This document shows positions 1-12,600 of a stretch of DNA of 64,000 nucleotides, one piece after another. The position numbers were made by a program, and so were the translations under genes. The stretch is from Ostrinia nubilalis (lineage: Eukaryota; Arthropoda; Insecta; Lepidoptera; Crambidae). Numbering within the stretch: position 1 is the first letter of the stretch; each line of letters opens with the position of its first letter. The stretch is taken from positions 6,388,501 through 6,452,500 of the forward strand of contig NC_087105.1 of the NCBI RefSeq assembly GCF_963855985.1, written 5' to 3'. The notes beneath the pieces were generated by a model. That model saw nothing but the letters and a program-made list of their open reading frames with translations, did no database searches and was not told where the DNA came from.

Positions 1-2070
1 TAATCTAAAGCTATATCTAATTAAAACTACCTAACTAAACTACCGGCAACGTTGTTACTTGAAATAAAGAAAGAATAGAAATTAGTTTTATTTTATACTA
101 GCTTTCCCGCCCGCGGCTTCGCCCGCGTGGAATTTTGTCTGTCATCGAAAAACTTTATAGCGCGCGTCCCTGTTTCAAAAACCGGGATAAAACTATCCCA
201 GAAGAACTGGAAGTGACCTGCGAAAAAAAATATTAAATAAAATTCATTTTGACTAATTCACTTTGATGCACATCAAAAGGGCGGTCCACTCACACGTGCC
301 TGCGCCGATGGAGCCGTTGACTCCACATAACCTAAAACAGAAATTACATTCTGTAAAAAATGTTCTTTCGTAACTAATTACACGAACGAAGCTGGGTTTT
401 GTCAGCAACTTACTTTCACAGCCGAGTGGCGCATCCATGTGCTGTCGTCGTCGAGGCTTGCCTCTTCATCGAGGGGCGCCTGGAAAGATGAATAGCGGAT
501 TAAATACATTGAAATCAAAACGAAACAATCCAGCGCTGCGGAAGCTGAATCCGACACTGACGATTGAATAGACAGGAGGGCTGCAGACCGGCTCGGGTTG
601 GTAGCGCTACTCCAGAAACCGCAGCTGCGTCTCCTCCCGGTCCAGGGTATCCCAATAGGCGCCCTCTATGGGCTTATAGAACTGAAAGAAATGACATCGA
701 AATATATAAACGTTATTCTCGATCAAGGGTCTGATAAGAATATAGTCTGATAAGTAAACACGAACGAAGTTGGGTTTTGGTTCTGGTAGCGCTGCTCCAG
801 AAACCGCAGCTGCGTCTCCTCTCGGTCCAGGGTCTCCCAATAGGCGGCCTGTATGGGTTTATAGAACTGAAAGAAATGACATCGAAATATAATAAACGTT
901 ATTCTCGTTCAAGGGTCTGATAAGAAATACTAACGTCCGTGTTCACAATATTCACGTTGATGAAATCTTACCGGTTCAGGCAAATGTCACGTTGGAAATA
1001 GCTCACTTATGAGTATTCCGTCAAGCTCCGCCAACTCCTCACCTGAGAACAAAAGAGAATATTGTAAGGAGACTTGAAACAAAAAATGGCCGAGTATGTG
1101 GTATTCAAGAACACTTACAGCTGTAGAAGTGTGAAGAAGTAGGCGGAGAAGAGCTGGAAGTGACCTGCGAAAAAAAAATTAAATAAAATTCATTTTGACT
1201 AATTCACTTTGATGCGCCTGGAAAGATCAATAGCAGATTAAATTACATTGAAATCAAAACGAAACAATCCAGCGCTGTGGAAGCTGAATCCGACACTCAC
1301 GATTGAATAGATAGGAGGACTGCTGACCGGCTCGGGCTGGTAGCGCTGCTCCAGAAACCGCAGCTGCGTCTCCTCCCGGTCCAGGGTATATTAGTTAAGT
1401 AGTAGCTAGTTAAGTTAGTATTTAAGCTGAATGTTTTGAAAACTCACGTTTAAGCCCAAAGATATGCCTGAGTTACCACTCGGCAGCTCCGCGGGCTCCG
1501 GCGCCAGCGCTTCCACCTGGCGGACACACAGCGCACGTCAGTTTTTAACATCAAAGTCACTTATAGCTTCGGCAACAAATTGGATACCTATGTTAAGTTA
1601 TCAGCTCTCAATAAAATAATAGGAAAAGAAACTCACATCGATAATCGAGGAAGAGTCCTCGGACTCCGAAGCCGTTGACTCTTCGATATCCACGAGCTGT
1701 AGGAATGTATAAACATAAAAATAAAGTCATTCCATATATTAGTAAAAAATAATGCACTTAATGTATAAAATGTAAAGACACTCACGTCGTCTGGGGCAGT
1801 ATAGCTCCTTCTACTGGCTCCTGTGACGATACCTTGTTCTTCAGGTGACTCCCTAGAATCAATTATAAATTCGAGAAGTCACCAGTAAATAGTTTGGAAC
1901 AGTATAATAATGATTAATTGAATAAAATACTTACACCTGTATCGAAGAGTTTCGTTGTAGGTGGGCTTCCTATCAAGCGGCTTCGCACTGTTCGTGCAGG
2001 CACAGGTGCAGGTAACGGCCTCGTGGACAACCTTTTTGGTTTATCATGAGTACCTAGGTCTCATTTTTTT
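1..2070 (-). pseudogene. Scrambled partial second copy of the G1 3' half
   Basis: Exon copies: about 1-60 (terminal exon), 780-870 and 549-685 (extra copies of the AYWETLDREE exon, only partly intact), about 1000-1045, 1118-1163, 1300-1387 (cut short), 1448-1516, 1637-1696, 1786-1852 (8 bp longer than at 10314-10372, so out of frame), 1935-2050 (disrupted). Compared with 5.4-10.6 kb, the stretch between 7.16 and 8.66 kb, including the Cys-Pro repeat exon, is missing. Splice sites are mostly kept, so transcription is possible, but I see no continuous frame. Confidence 0.65.
90..245. repeat. Common lepidopteran dispersed element end (Helitron-like, tentative)
   Basis: TACTAGCTTTCCCGCCCGCGG then CTTCGCCCGCGTGG. 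Partial copies are also at about 5565-5660, 9490-9700, 25175-25385, 27300-27495, 32490-32700, 37000-37070, 44380-44420, 44600-44840 and 55080-55200. I use these as a marker for Lepidoptera. Confidence 0.6.
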
Positions 2071-2107
2071 TTTTTTTTTTTTCCAAACGAAAACCAAAAA
2101 GGTTAAG

Positions 2108-2168
2108 AAAAAAAGACGCCACCTTCCATACAAAAAGATTTTGTATGGAAGGTGGCGTCTTTTTTTTT
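2108..2168. repeat. Near-perfect hairpin with 28-bp arms
   Basis: AAAGACGCCACCTTCCATAC on one side, a 3-base loop (2136-2138) and its exact complement on the other. It sits where the copied G1 exon at 1935-2050 is disrupted. A partial, degraded relative (AAAGACGCCAATTTCC) is at about 2300. Confidence 0.85.
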
Positions 2169-3032
2169 CGCGCGGCCATCGACCCAACTTTGTTTTTTGA
2201 TTACAACATAGTGTAATAAACCAAACTTACTATGACATGTATACCTCTAAACTCAGTCTGAACTGAGTTACGATCGTTAGAAGTTTGATGATTTTTTGAA
2301 AAAAAAAAGACGCCAATTTCCGGCATTGTCTTTTTAATACAGAATGGCCAGGAAAGTGACGTACAACATTTTTTTATGCCTCGTGTTGAGAGGTATATGA
2401 GTCACCCCCATGTAGGGTTCTACGATTTTTCAGTTTTCGAATTACTGTACTATAACACCTACTTTCCTTAGTCGTTAGGAACTAAAAATAATAAGAGTTT
2501 ACCCTAACTTTTAAAACTTTCAACGTAGATTATTAAGTTGGATACACATTAAATGTTATTATCTATAAATTTTGTTGTAAAGTGACGAATGAAACATAGT
2601 GGATGTCATGGAAAGGAATAAAGTCAAGCCAAACGTTAGCATTGCTAAAGTCGCTACCAAGCTATGCTACGATGCTTCGTAGCGTCTTATCATTTGCTAC
2701 GGAATTATTTTCGTAGCAGCCGCTTGTTCCTTATTATGATTGCTGATACAATATTTCGTGAAAATATATTCTTAGTATGGTTCTATCATTTATGAATGAA
2801 ATACAGTGTGAGTCACGATAAAGTGTACATATAAAATTAGGTGAAACCAGACCTATTTTTACCCGACTACGCAAAGCAAAAGGAGGGTTATGATTTTGAC
2901 AGGCTATGTATGTACAGTATGTATGTATGTTCATGTGTTCCCTCGTATCTTCTAAACTACTTATCAGAATTCGACAAATGACATTATCATTAGAAGTGTC
3001 TTAATTGTCCGTTGGTTATAGGCTATATGGGG

Positions 3033-3531
3033 GGTCCGTGGCCGAGTCCCCCAGTATTCGACGCACCCGTGGTTGAAGCCCCCGATTTAAATAAATTTAA
3101 TATCATATGTACAGTCAACGAAAACCATGCATGTTTGACGCTATTTAAAATGATGTATTTAATTTTTTGTTAAAAATACTTAAAACTTTTATAATTAAAA
3201 CTTTTATTTGTAGTTAGTTAAATGTAGAGAGAAGAGTTATTTTAAAGACTGATTATTACAATTATTTTGATTAGGTTATTACCGATTTACATGTTATTAT
3301 AGGTAAATAAAACCCATGATAAAATATGATAGGTTAAAATAAAACCTATTATATTTTTAGGTATCACTATGGTAAAATAATATTAAACATTTATTTGTAC
3401 GATCAGTATAAATATTTATTCGTTTATAAATATTTTTGTGACTGACTGTACATTTGATTAAAAATTGCTTCTATCTGACCGGGGGCGTCGACCACGGGTG
3501 CGTCGAACACAGGGGGACTCGGCCACGGACC
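3033..3531. mobile_element. MITE with 10-bp target duplication (Mutator-like)
   Basis: TIRs of about 57 bp beginning GGTCCGTGGCCGAGTCCCCC, flanked by perfect CTATATGGGG repeats (3023-3032 and 3532-3541). A 9-11 bp duplication points to the Mutator superfamily. No coding capacity. Confidence 0.82.
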
Positions 3532-3841
3532 CTATATGGGGTTTCACAAAATCTAATGTGGCGCCCTCTAGCGGACAAAACATACAGAGTAAAAAAATAA
3601 AGTTAAGATAAATATGCCGTGTTCGTTATCATTTGAAAGCGCTTTACTTGTACATTTTGAATATATTTGTATTACTAGCATTTGCTTGTGACTTTACCTG
3701 TATTCATGGGCTGATTGCATATAATTCACATCTTTTCTTTCGTAGCTTCTTTACTACTTATTAGTTCATCAATTTAACTTTTGTTAATATTATGCGCCAC
3801 AAATACACTTTATCACCAAAATAGTACAAATAATAAAAAGT

Positions 3842-4312
3842 AAAAAAACTAAAACCTAACTACGACAAAAAACGACGATGAAAAAGTATAAAACAAGATT
3901 TTCAGAGTACTAAACTGAACAAAGTTGCTAATGTAGTTGCATAGTAAGTTTCGTAGTTCTTAGTAAATTGCGTAGTCACACGTTACATATACCTACCTAC
4001 CGTAGCACTTTGACAACGTGTGACTGCGGTTTTCCAAACATGAAAATTACTATGCAACTACATTATAGTTCCAAAATACTGAACTGTCCTATCGATGACA
4101 TTGACAGTGGGGCGCCACCGTCAATACCGGCTCGCTGGTTTTGATTTTTGCCATGTTGGAAACCATATAGTTTAACGATGGTAGCGCCCCCCTGTCATTG
4201 AGTTTGGTGGGACAGTTCACCGTGGGTCATCTATAGCAACTTTGTTCAGTTCAGTATTTTGAAAATCTTGTTCATTTTATACTTTTTCAGCTGCTTTAGT
4301 TGGGTTTTTTAT
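3842..4312. mobile_element. Foldback repeat with an inner MITE
   Basis: Arms about 3842-3930 and 4234-4312 (AGCAACTTTGTTCAGT...AAAATCTTGTT). Between them, about 4055-4232, is a MITE whose inverted copy lies at about 11985-12145 (TGAACTGTCC...GGGGGGCGCTACCATCG...GGACAGTTCAGT). Confidence 0.65.
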
Positions 4313-5291
4313 CGACAAAAAAGAGGTCAAAAAATTTCCGAGTTTTTTTTTAATTTTTATAGATTATTTTCTTCCAATTACTTATTGTAAAGAAAACGTA
4401 ATTGTAAATACTTTTAAACTAAGAGGTATATCCTGATAAAATAAAAATAGTGATAATGCTAAAAAACAGGCTATACAAAAATATACACAGAAAATGCCAA
4501 CAAATAATAAATAATGATACCTTTTAAAAAAATCTGCTTTTAAATTCATGTTTTTTTGGTTATTTGATAAATTTCTCCAAAAAATGCCCTTAACAGGTGG
4601 TTTTTATTACTTTGTATTATTCTCTATCGTATACCTTCGTAAAACCAAAAATCGCATGTCTCTATCACTATCACAACGATTGCAATGATAGTTTGAACTA
4701 AGCCTCTCCGGGCGCGCCATTCAACACTTCGTTAACAAAAAAACTGAAAATGGCTCTAAATTTGTAATTTTGACAAAGACAAGTTAGATTTCAAATAAAA
4801 ACAAACGATTTCGAAATAAAAAAAGCATTTTAGTTAAAATTAAAATTGTATCTACCTGTAGCGGAGAATAATGTTGTGGCAGGTCTTTGTTCAACGATCA
4901 TGGCAAATATTGTGATAGGGATAGAGACATGCGATTTTTGGTTATACAAAGATAATACGATAGATAAATAATAGAAAGTAATGAAAACCACATATTATAG
5001 GGGAATTTTTGAGAGAAATTTATCAAATAACCAAAAAAACACGAATTTGAAAGCAGTTGTTTTTTAAAAGTATCATTTTTTATTATTTGTTCGCATTTTC
5101 TGAGTATTTTATGTAGTTTTTAGTATCGTCTGTTATTAACCATTAACATTGTTTTTATTCTATCAGGATATACCGCTTAGTTTAAAAGTTATACTTATTA
5201 CGTTTTCTTTACAATAAGTAATTGGAAGAAAAACAAATCAATATTTTTTTTAATTTAAAAAATTTTTTGACCTCTTTTTTGTCGATAAAAA
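4309..5291. mobile_element. Foldback element with arms of about 400 bp
   Basis: Arms begin TTATCGACAAAAAAGAGGTC and run inward through TTACAATAAGTAATTGG-type sequence to the CGCATGTCTCTATC / GATAGAGACATGCG pair near 4660 and 4925. The arms have diverged by scattered indels. No open frame. Confidence 0.72.
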
Positions 5292-5488
5292 TAGGTCTAG
5301 TTTCACCTAATTTCATATGTACACTTTATCGTAACTCACACTGTATAAGGGTTTGTAAATAAAATAAAAAATAAATTGGTAACAAAATAATTTTATTACA
5401 CACAACATCAAAAAACTAGATAAATAAAAATATAAAAATTTAAAAGTATAATCTAAAGCTATATCTAATTAAAACTACCTAACTAAAC

Positions 5489-5521
5489 TTATCTAACTAA
5501 AACTACCGGCAACGTTGTGAC
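5489..5521 (-). CDS. Possible terminal exon of G1
   Basis: Acceptor TTATTTCAG, then ten codons and TAA; AATAAA on the minus strand at 5397-5392 would end the transcript just before the mariner-type element. A shorter, slightly different copy is at 1-60. If the TAG at 6690 is used, this exon is 3' UTR instead. Confidence 0.45.
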   Translation of the reverse strand, partial: VTTLPVVLVR

Positions 5522-5760
5522 CTGAAATAAAGAAATAATACAAATAAGTTTTATTTTATACTAGCTTCCCGCCCGTGGCTTCGCCCGAATGAAAATTTCA
5601 TCAAAATCGGTTCAGTGGTTCAGAGACAGACAGAGTTACTTTCGCATTTATAATATTGGTATAGATTCACACAAAAATGAATTGAAAGACGCTGGTTAAA
5701 TTGTAATTAGGTTTTCTATGTGCGTCTGACTTTAGAACTGAATAATATTTCAGAGCTACT

Positions 5761-6435
5761 TACTTGGGTGGGCACCCAACTTAACTCGTAGACTCGTGGG
5801 GTCTGGAATCCCCTCCTCATATCGGCCAAATCTGAAATAAAAAAAGTACGCTGGTTAAATTTTAATTCGGTATGCTATGTGCGTCTGACTTTAGAACTGA
5901 TAATATTTCAGAGCTACTTACTTGGGTGGGTTACCCAACTTGACTCCAAGACTCGTGGGGTCTGGAATCCCCTCCTCATATCGGCCAAAACTGAAATAAA
6001 AAAGTACGCTGGTTAAATTTTAATTAGGCATAATAAATAAATAAATAAATATCCTTGGACATTTTACACTGCGCTTCTAGTCCCAAACTAAGCAAAGCTT
6101 GTACTATGGGTACTAGAGAACGGATATAAACATACTTAAATACTTTTTTTTTTTGTAAATACATACTTATTATACATAGAAAACACCCAGTCCAATACAA
6201 ACAAAATATATGTTCATGCACACAAATGTTTGTACTGTGCGGGAATCGAACCCGCAACCTCCGGAATAGTAGTCCGTTTCGAACCACTACACCAAACGGC
6301 CGACAAATGCATGTATGCTATGTGCGTCTGACTTTAGAACTGAATAATATTTCAGAGTTACTTACTTGGGTGGGTCACCCAACTTGACTCGTAGACTCGT
6401 GGGGTCTGGAATCCCCTCCTCATGTCGGCCAAATC
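5761..6435 (-). repeat. Exon present three times (MRRGFQTPRVYE exon)
   Basis: Copies near 6360-6433, 5918-5991 and 5761-5833 each have a T-rich tract plus CAG acceptor and a GTAAGT donor, and encode LADM(R)RGFQTPRVYE/SSW. The two right-hand copies start needing one base and end leaving one base, so they can be spliced in series. The left-hand copy is one base shorter and ends in phase 0. The copies share about 150 bp including intron. A SINE (6033-6304) sits between two of them. Confidence 0.7.
6033..6304 (-). mobile_element. tRNA-headed SINE
   Basis: Head at the right: TTTGGTGTAGTGGTTCGAA (A-box side) and GGTTCGATTCCCGC (B box); body with GTACCCATAGTACAAGC; tail AAATAAATAAATAA. Not a working tRNA gene because no cloverleaf closes. 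Confidence 0.78.
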
Positions 6436-6687
6436 TGAAATAAAAAAAGTATAAGGATCGTTTTTCATCACAGATATTACTGATATAACACAATATTCCC
6501 ACTTATTTATAACCACAATATTCACGTTGATGAAGTCTTACCGGTTCAGGCAAATGTCACGTCAATAGCTCACTTATGACTAGTTGGTCAAGCTCCGCCA
6601 ACTCCTCACCTGGAAACAAAAGATAATATTGTAAGGAAACTTGAAACACAAAATGACTGAGTATGTGGTGTTCAAGAACACTTACAG

Positions 6688-9600
6688 CTAGAAGAGTGAA
6701 GAAGTAGGCGGAGAAGAGCTGGAAGTCACCTGCGAAAAAATATATTATTAAATAAAATTCATTTTGAGTAACTCACTTTGATGAACATCAAAAGGGCGGT
6801 CTACTCACAGGTGCCTGCGCCGATGGAGCCGCTGGCCTCCATTGACTCCACATAACCTAAAACAGAAATTACATTCTTTAAAAAAAGTTCTTTCGTAACT
6901 AATTACACGAACGAAGCTGGGTTTTGTCAGCAACTTACTTTCACAGCCGAGTGGCGCATCCATATGCTGTCGTCATGGAGGCTTGCCTCTTCACCGAGGG
7001 GCGCCTGGAAAGATCAATAGCAGATTAAATACATTGAAATCAAAACGAAACAATCCAGCGCTGTGGAAGCTGAATCCGACACTCACGATGGAATAAATAG
7101 GAGGGCTGCTGACTGGCTCGGGCTGGTAGCGCTGTTCTAGGAACCGCAGCTGCCTCTCCTCCCGGTCCAAGGTCTCCCAATATGCGGCTAATATGGGCTC
7201 ACAGTACTGAAATAAATTACATCGAAATAAATAAACGTTATTCTGGTTGAAGGGTTTGATAAGAAATACCAGGCCTCGTCGTTCAAGTCCGCGAGTTTGC
7301 ATCGAAAATTTTTTTTTCCGTGCGACTTGTGAGCGCGTTTGATGTAAAAAATGTATGTAAATTTTAGTTTTTGATAGTTTCCCGCTAGGGGCGCTGTACA
7401 CTCCGTCATATATTTAATGTCATTTTTTGACGCGCTCACTAGTGAGCGCGTTTCAAAAAAACTCACACTCAGACTGAACCCTCAGCTCCTAAGATATTGA
7501 TGCACGCACGTATATTCTTTACCCATTTGCATTGTAAAGACAATAAACTACATAAGTAAAAACGGTTGTATAATTAAAACTGTGCAGTAGGTATTGTAAC
7601 TGCCTCAATAATAAAAAAAACACAAAATATAATTCATGCATAATCATGTATTATCTCCGCCATTTTCTGCAGTTAGGCATATCACGTCACACATCATTTT
7701 ACCGAAGTCAGCCCTATGGCATCAGAGAAGTACCGATCGCTAACGTTTGTCAACAAAATGGTGCTCGACTTTTGGGACAAGCTAAGTACACCATATTGTT
7801 AACGACATTGAGCATACATTTTTTTAATATGTTCGCGAAGAAAACCTTCTGTACGTAGTACTTATAATTATTCTATGGAAATACTTAGTCGCATTGAACG
7901 ATACTCACCTCGTCGCATGGGCCAGGCGCGCACTGCAAGTCGCCGGCGGGTTGCGGCGCGCACTGCAAGTCGCCGGCGGGTTGCGGCGCGCACTGCAAGC
8001 CGCCGGCAGGTTGTGGCGCGCACTGCAAGCCGCCGGCAGGTTGTGGCGCGCACTGCAAGCCGCCGGCAGGTTGTGGCGCGCAGGGCGCCGGCTCGACGAC
8101 CTGACGGAAACGACAGGAATTGTAAGAAAACGACAAAGTACTCGTATGCTACTTGGTCTAACGTTTCGTTAAAAAATGACTGTCTGAAAAATAATATTAT
8201 TAAATTTAAAGTAACAAAAGCTTACGTTGTTTTGGGGCGGGGTAGGTCCCTCCCGACTCCCCTCTGGCGAAACATGCACCTAGAATCAAATATTAAGATA
8301 TTGAAATAAATAACGAGGTTGATTGACAATATTTATTTATTTCATGGAAAACAAATAGCACATACCTAATATGCAACAACTAGTAGATGGGGCAGTTTAG
8401 ATCAAGTACCTATGCCTTAGACAGTTTTCACAAATAGCAGATTAATACAATACATAATAAATAATATAGCATGCAGTAAAACACTATGACAATTGAGAAA
8501 GAGTTAAGTAATAGTGTTAAGTATGAGAGGCGAGAGAGGACACAAATGAAACCATAGACGGCTGTCAACGCACTGGCGTTTATTCATTGTAAAGCGCGGG
8601 CGCAGCCGCGCAACTAACCTACGTATACATGTATGCTGCATATATGACAAATAGTATTACTACATAATATTAGTTTAGTAGTAGTAAAGTTAGTATTTAA
8701 GCTGAATGTTTTGAAAACTCACGTTTAAGCCCAAAGAGATGCCTGAGTCACCACTCGGCAGCTCCACGGGCTCCGGCGCCAGCGCTTCCACCTGGCGGAC
8801 ACACAGCGCACGTCAGTTTTTAACATCAAAGTCACTTGTCGCTTCGGCAACAAATTGGATATGTTCAGTAAAATCTTAGATTAATAAAACCTAGATAGAT
8901 AGTCAGTGCACGAAAGGTGAGGCAGTTTTCAGGGAGCCGGCACGGCTCACCCGTAAACGTCACATGAACTGTCAAAGTGAAAAATTGGTAAACACGTCCG
9001 ACCAATGACATACTATAAAAACATCTTAGCGTCCGACGAACTTTAATTAATTAAAACGGTTTGTGCTGTGAAAGGGTGTCTAAAATACATCAGAAAAACG
9101 AAAGAAAGTGACCAGTGTTTCATAAGTAAGTACTACAATTCGACGCGTATTTTGCTTGAATTTGGCTTTCAAAAATTAAATACGGGAATGATACCAGTAA
9201 CAAGAAAAGGACAATGACCAAAAATGTATGGAGTGTGGTCCAAATGTCCACCACTAACGAGACCTATGTAGTAAAATAGTCTTCTAAATACTGATTCATT
9301 ATAACCAAACCGCAATCAAAAATATGCTGTCAGTAAAAAGTTATGACTGAATGAAAAGTCTGTTTTTTACCTTTTCATCCGAAAAATGTTCTTGATATCA
9401 TTCTATCCATTGCACATTTTGGACTAATCTACGCATGTTATGTCACGTCGCATGTGGCGCGGGGTTATAGATGAATTTTATTAAATATTATACTAGCTGT
9501 GCCTACGACTTTGTACGCGTGAAAATTGTTTGAATAATATTTCCCATTTTTACAACATTTGTCTTTACTGTTCCGCCCCTATTGGTTGTAGGGTGATGTT

Positions 9601-12600
9601 ATTTATTCTAAACCCATCCTTGATTATCTATAACAAAATAATTAATAATTTTTCACATCGGACCAGTAGTTCCTGAGATTAGCACGTAAACTACTACAAC
9701 TTTTTAAACAGTCATAACTTTTTACTGACAGCTTATTTTTTTTTCGTCCCATACTGAAAGTTAATCTCTATTTAATGGACTATAAGCCAATATAGATCTC
9801 ATTGGTGGTGGACATTTGGACCACTTTTGGTCATTGTCCTTTATTTCCCAATTGTTCGCCGTACAAATACACTTCCTTTTTTATGAAATCGAGACTTTTA
9901 AGTCGATTTATCTTATTGTTATTAGGTAGGTACTTTGAATTTAATAAATAAGTAAGTACATGATGCGTTTTGTTTTTGTTAATTATATAAATAATTAAAA
10001 ACGTATTAAAAATTTCCCTACTTTCGGGAAAATCGCCTTCACACTCCCCAACAAAATTGACACTAATGACATAAGATTTTTGCCTCACTCTTGACGAAGC
10101 GTTTGTATGAAGACTATCCATCTAGGTTTTATTAATCTAAGAGTAAAATAATATTAAAAGAAACTCACATCGATAACCGAGGAAGAGTCCTCGGAGTCCG
10201 AAGCCGTTGACTCTTCGATTTCCATGAGCTGTAGGTATAAAGATAAAAATAAAGTCATTCCATTTTAACGTAAAAAATAATGCACTGAATGTTTAAAAAG
10301 TAAAGACACTCACGTCGTCTGGGGCTCCTTCTACTGCCTCCTGTGACGATACCTCGTTCTTCAGGTGACTCCCTAGAATCAATTATAAAATTGATAAGTG
10401 ACCAGTAAATAGTTTGGAACAGAAAAATAATGATTAATTGAATAAAATACTTACACCTGTATCGAAGAGTTTCGTTATGAATGGGCTTCCCATCAAGCGG
10501 CTTCCTGCAGGTAACGGCCTCGTGGACAACCTTTTTGGTTTTCGTTTGGAAAAAGAAAAAAAAGTATAATGAGACCTACTTATGATACAAATACAGGATG
10601 GCCAGAAAAGTGACGTACTGCAACTTTTCTTTTATGCCTCGTGTTGAGAGGTATCTGAGAGAGGTATCTGAATCACCCCCATGTAAGGTTCTACGATTTC
10701 TCAGTTTTCGAATTACGTTTTTTTAACCCATATATATGCCCAGAGGTACAAAAACTACCCAATGGTACAAGTTCTCTTGCGATGTCTATAAAAAGACTGT
10801 AAATATGCTAAATTACAAAAAAATCTGGGGTAATTAAATTGTGGGTAATTAATTTTACAATATTGTGACCGGATTAGTTGCAACAAAAGAAAAATATAAG
10901 GTTTATTGGAATTACTGCGAAATGTCTATGGACCGTACATTTAGCATAATATAAACTGCCTCATAACTTTTATGGAAGTTACTAAAAATTGATCTAAAGT
11001 TGAGAATTTATGTTAAGTCAGCTATCATTTAAATTTTCTACTTAAAAAATCTAAACTGGCAATTTCTTAGTTTCTAAAAAGCTTTAGAGAATGCTCTAGA
11101 CTCTAAGCCTTCACATTGGTAATAAAAAAGTACTCTATTTTTAGCTGAAATCAGCCACCAATGACAGCGAGGGGGAAAATTTTAAAAGAAGAAAATTGAT
11201 TTTTATCATTTGTAAGATTAATTTGTTAACTAACCAAAAAGAACTCCAGAAAAGTTAAAATTTAACATACCTAGTCTGAAAATATTTAATTTTAAAGTGT
11301 TTCACACCGCTTTGAGAAATTATGTTAATTGAGTTATCATTTAAATTATCAACTTAAAAATTAAAAATCTAAACAGGCAATTTCTTAGTTCCTAAATAGC
11401 TTAATGCCAAGTATAAATAAGACATCAAAGGTACTTACTTTATTTTCTGGCACTCTACAGGTATTTTAGTAATAATATGATACCTACTATAATTTAAAGG
11501 AAATAAGATACTTACGGCGCCTGGCGCTGCAGCTCCTTTTGCAGGCGCCTCCGTCGAGACCGTTACCTCTTGGACCTGTAGCAAACATGGTGTGTTAGAA
11601 AAGTATTAAAATACAGTTTCCCTGTAAGAATTTCAGAATTGTAGGAAATTTGAGAGAACTCACGTTCGAAAGGGATTCCTCCTCGATTGGCAAGACCCCC
11701 TCCTTCACGTCCAACTCCGCTTTCAGGAGATTCACTAGAATCAATAAAATCAATAAGTCAGATGTACGTTATTTTGGAACCATAAAATTATTAATAAGAT
11801 GAATAAGTTACTTACACTTAGCCCGAAGGCTGGCGTTTTGGGAACGTAGTAGACCTAATACTCGTTCCCGTTTCTCCTGAAGCTTCTTGGAGTTGTTGAT
11901 GAAGGCGACGGCCTCGTCGAAAAGCCGTTTGGTTTTCGTCTGGAAAAAGAACGAAAAGGTAATGGGAGCTACTCATGACGCAAACATATAGATGACCCAC
12001 GCTGAACTGTCCCGCCAAACTCAATGACAGGGGGGCGCTACCATCGTTCAACATGGCAAAAATCGGAACCAGCGATTCGGTATTGACGGTGGCGCCCCGC
12101 TGTCAATGTCATCGATAGGACAGTTCAGTATTTTGGAACTATAATGAAGTGGCGCGTGTCCAATGAGCTGTGCTTACCGTGGAGCCGAGCGCCTTGGCGA
12201 GCCCCCCGCGCAGCTGCCGCAGCTCCTCGCGCCGCTCCCGCTCCAGCTCTCGGTGGCGCTCCAGCCTTTGTTGCTGAGATGAACATATAATTATGTAAAG
12301 ATTTTTACTCGCTACTTAACTTAGAGTACACGCGCGGCCTACTATTGTAGACCAGGGCAACATTTTACGCTGTTACCTTTTAAAAACTTGCCCCAGAGAG
12401 CTGGCATTCCAAGAAAGCCTTGTTTACTAAATTTAAACTGCGGGTCTACTCAAAAGCCCCAAATCACTAGACTAAAAAAGTTATGGAAGACTTTCAACAA
12501 ATGCATTTGTCGTACCAGGCAGTAGAAAGACTGACAGATAAAAAATAAATTTGTATTTTTTCAGTATTTTTTTTTTGTTAACATGGACCTCAGAGTGCAA

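Larger units (their letters stand above)
2804..5343. mobile_element. Mariner/Tc1-type non-autonomous element filled with nested insertions
   Basis: TIRs of about 60 bp starting CAGTGTGAGTCACGATAAAG (2804 on) and the inverted match ending CTCACACTG at 5343, flanked by TA on both sides. No transposase. It contains the MULE-type MITE at 3033-3531 and the foldback pairs at 3842-4312 and 4309-5291. Confidence 0.78.

Noticed and set aside
7875..8309. Two plus-strand Arg/Ala-rich frames over the 30-bp repeat
   Set aside because: They are the opposite-strand reading of the repeat exon at 7909-8100, which has proper splice sites on the minus strand.
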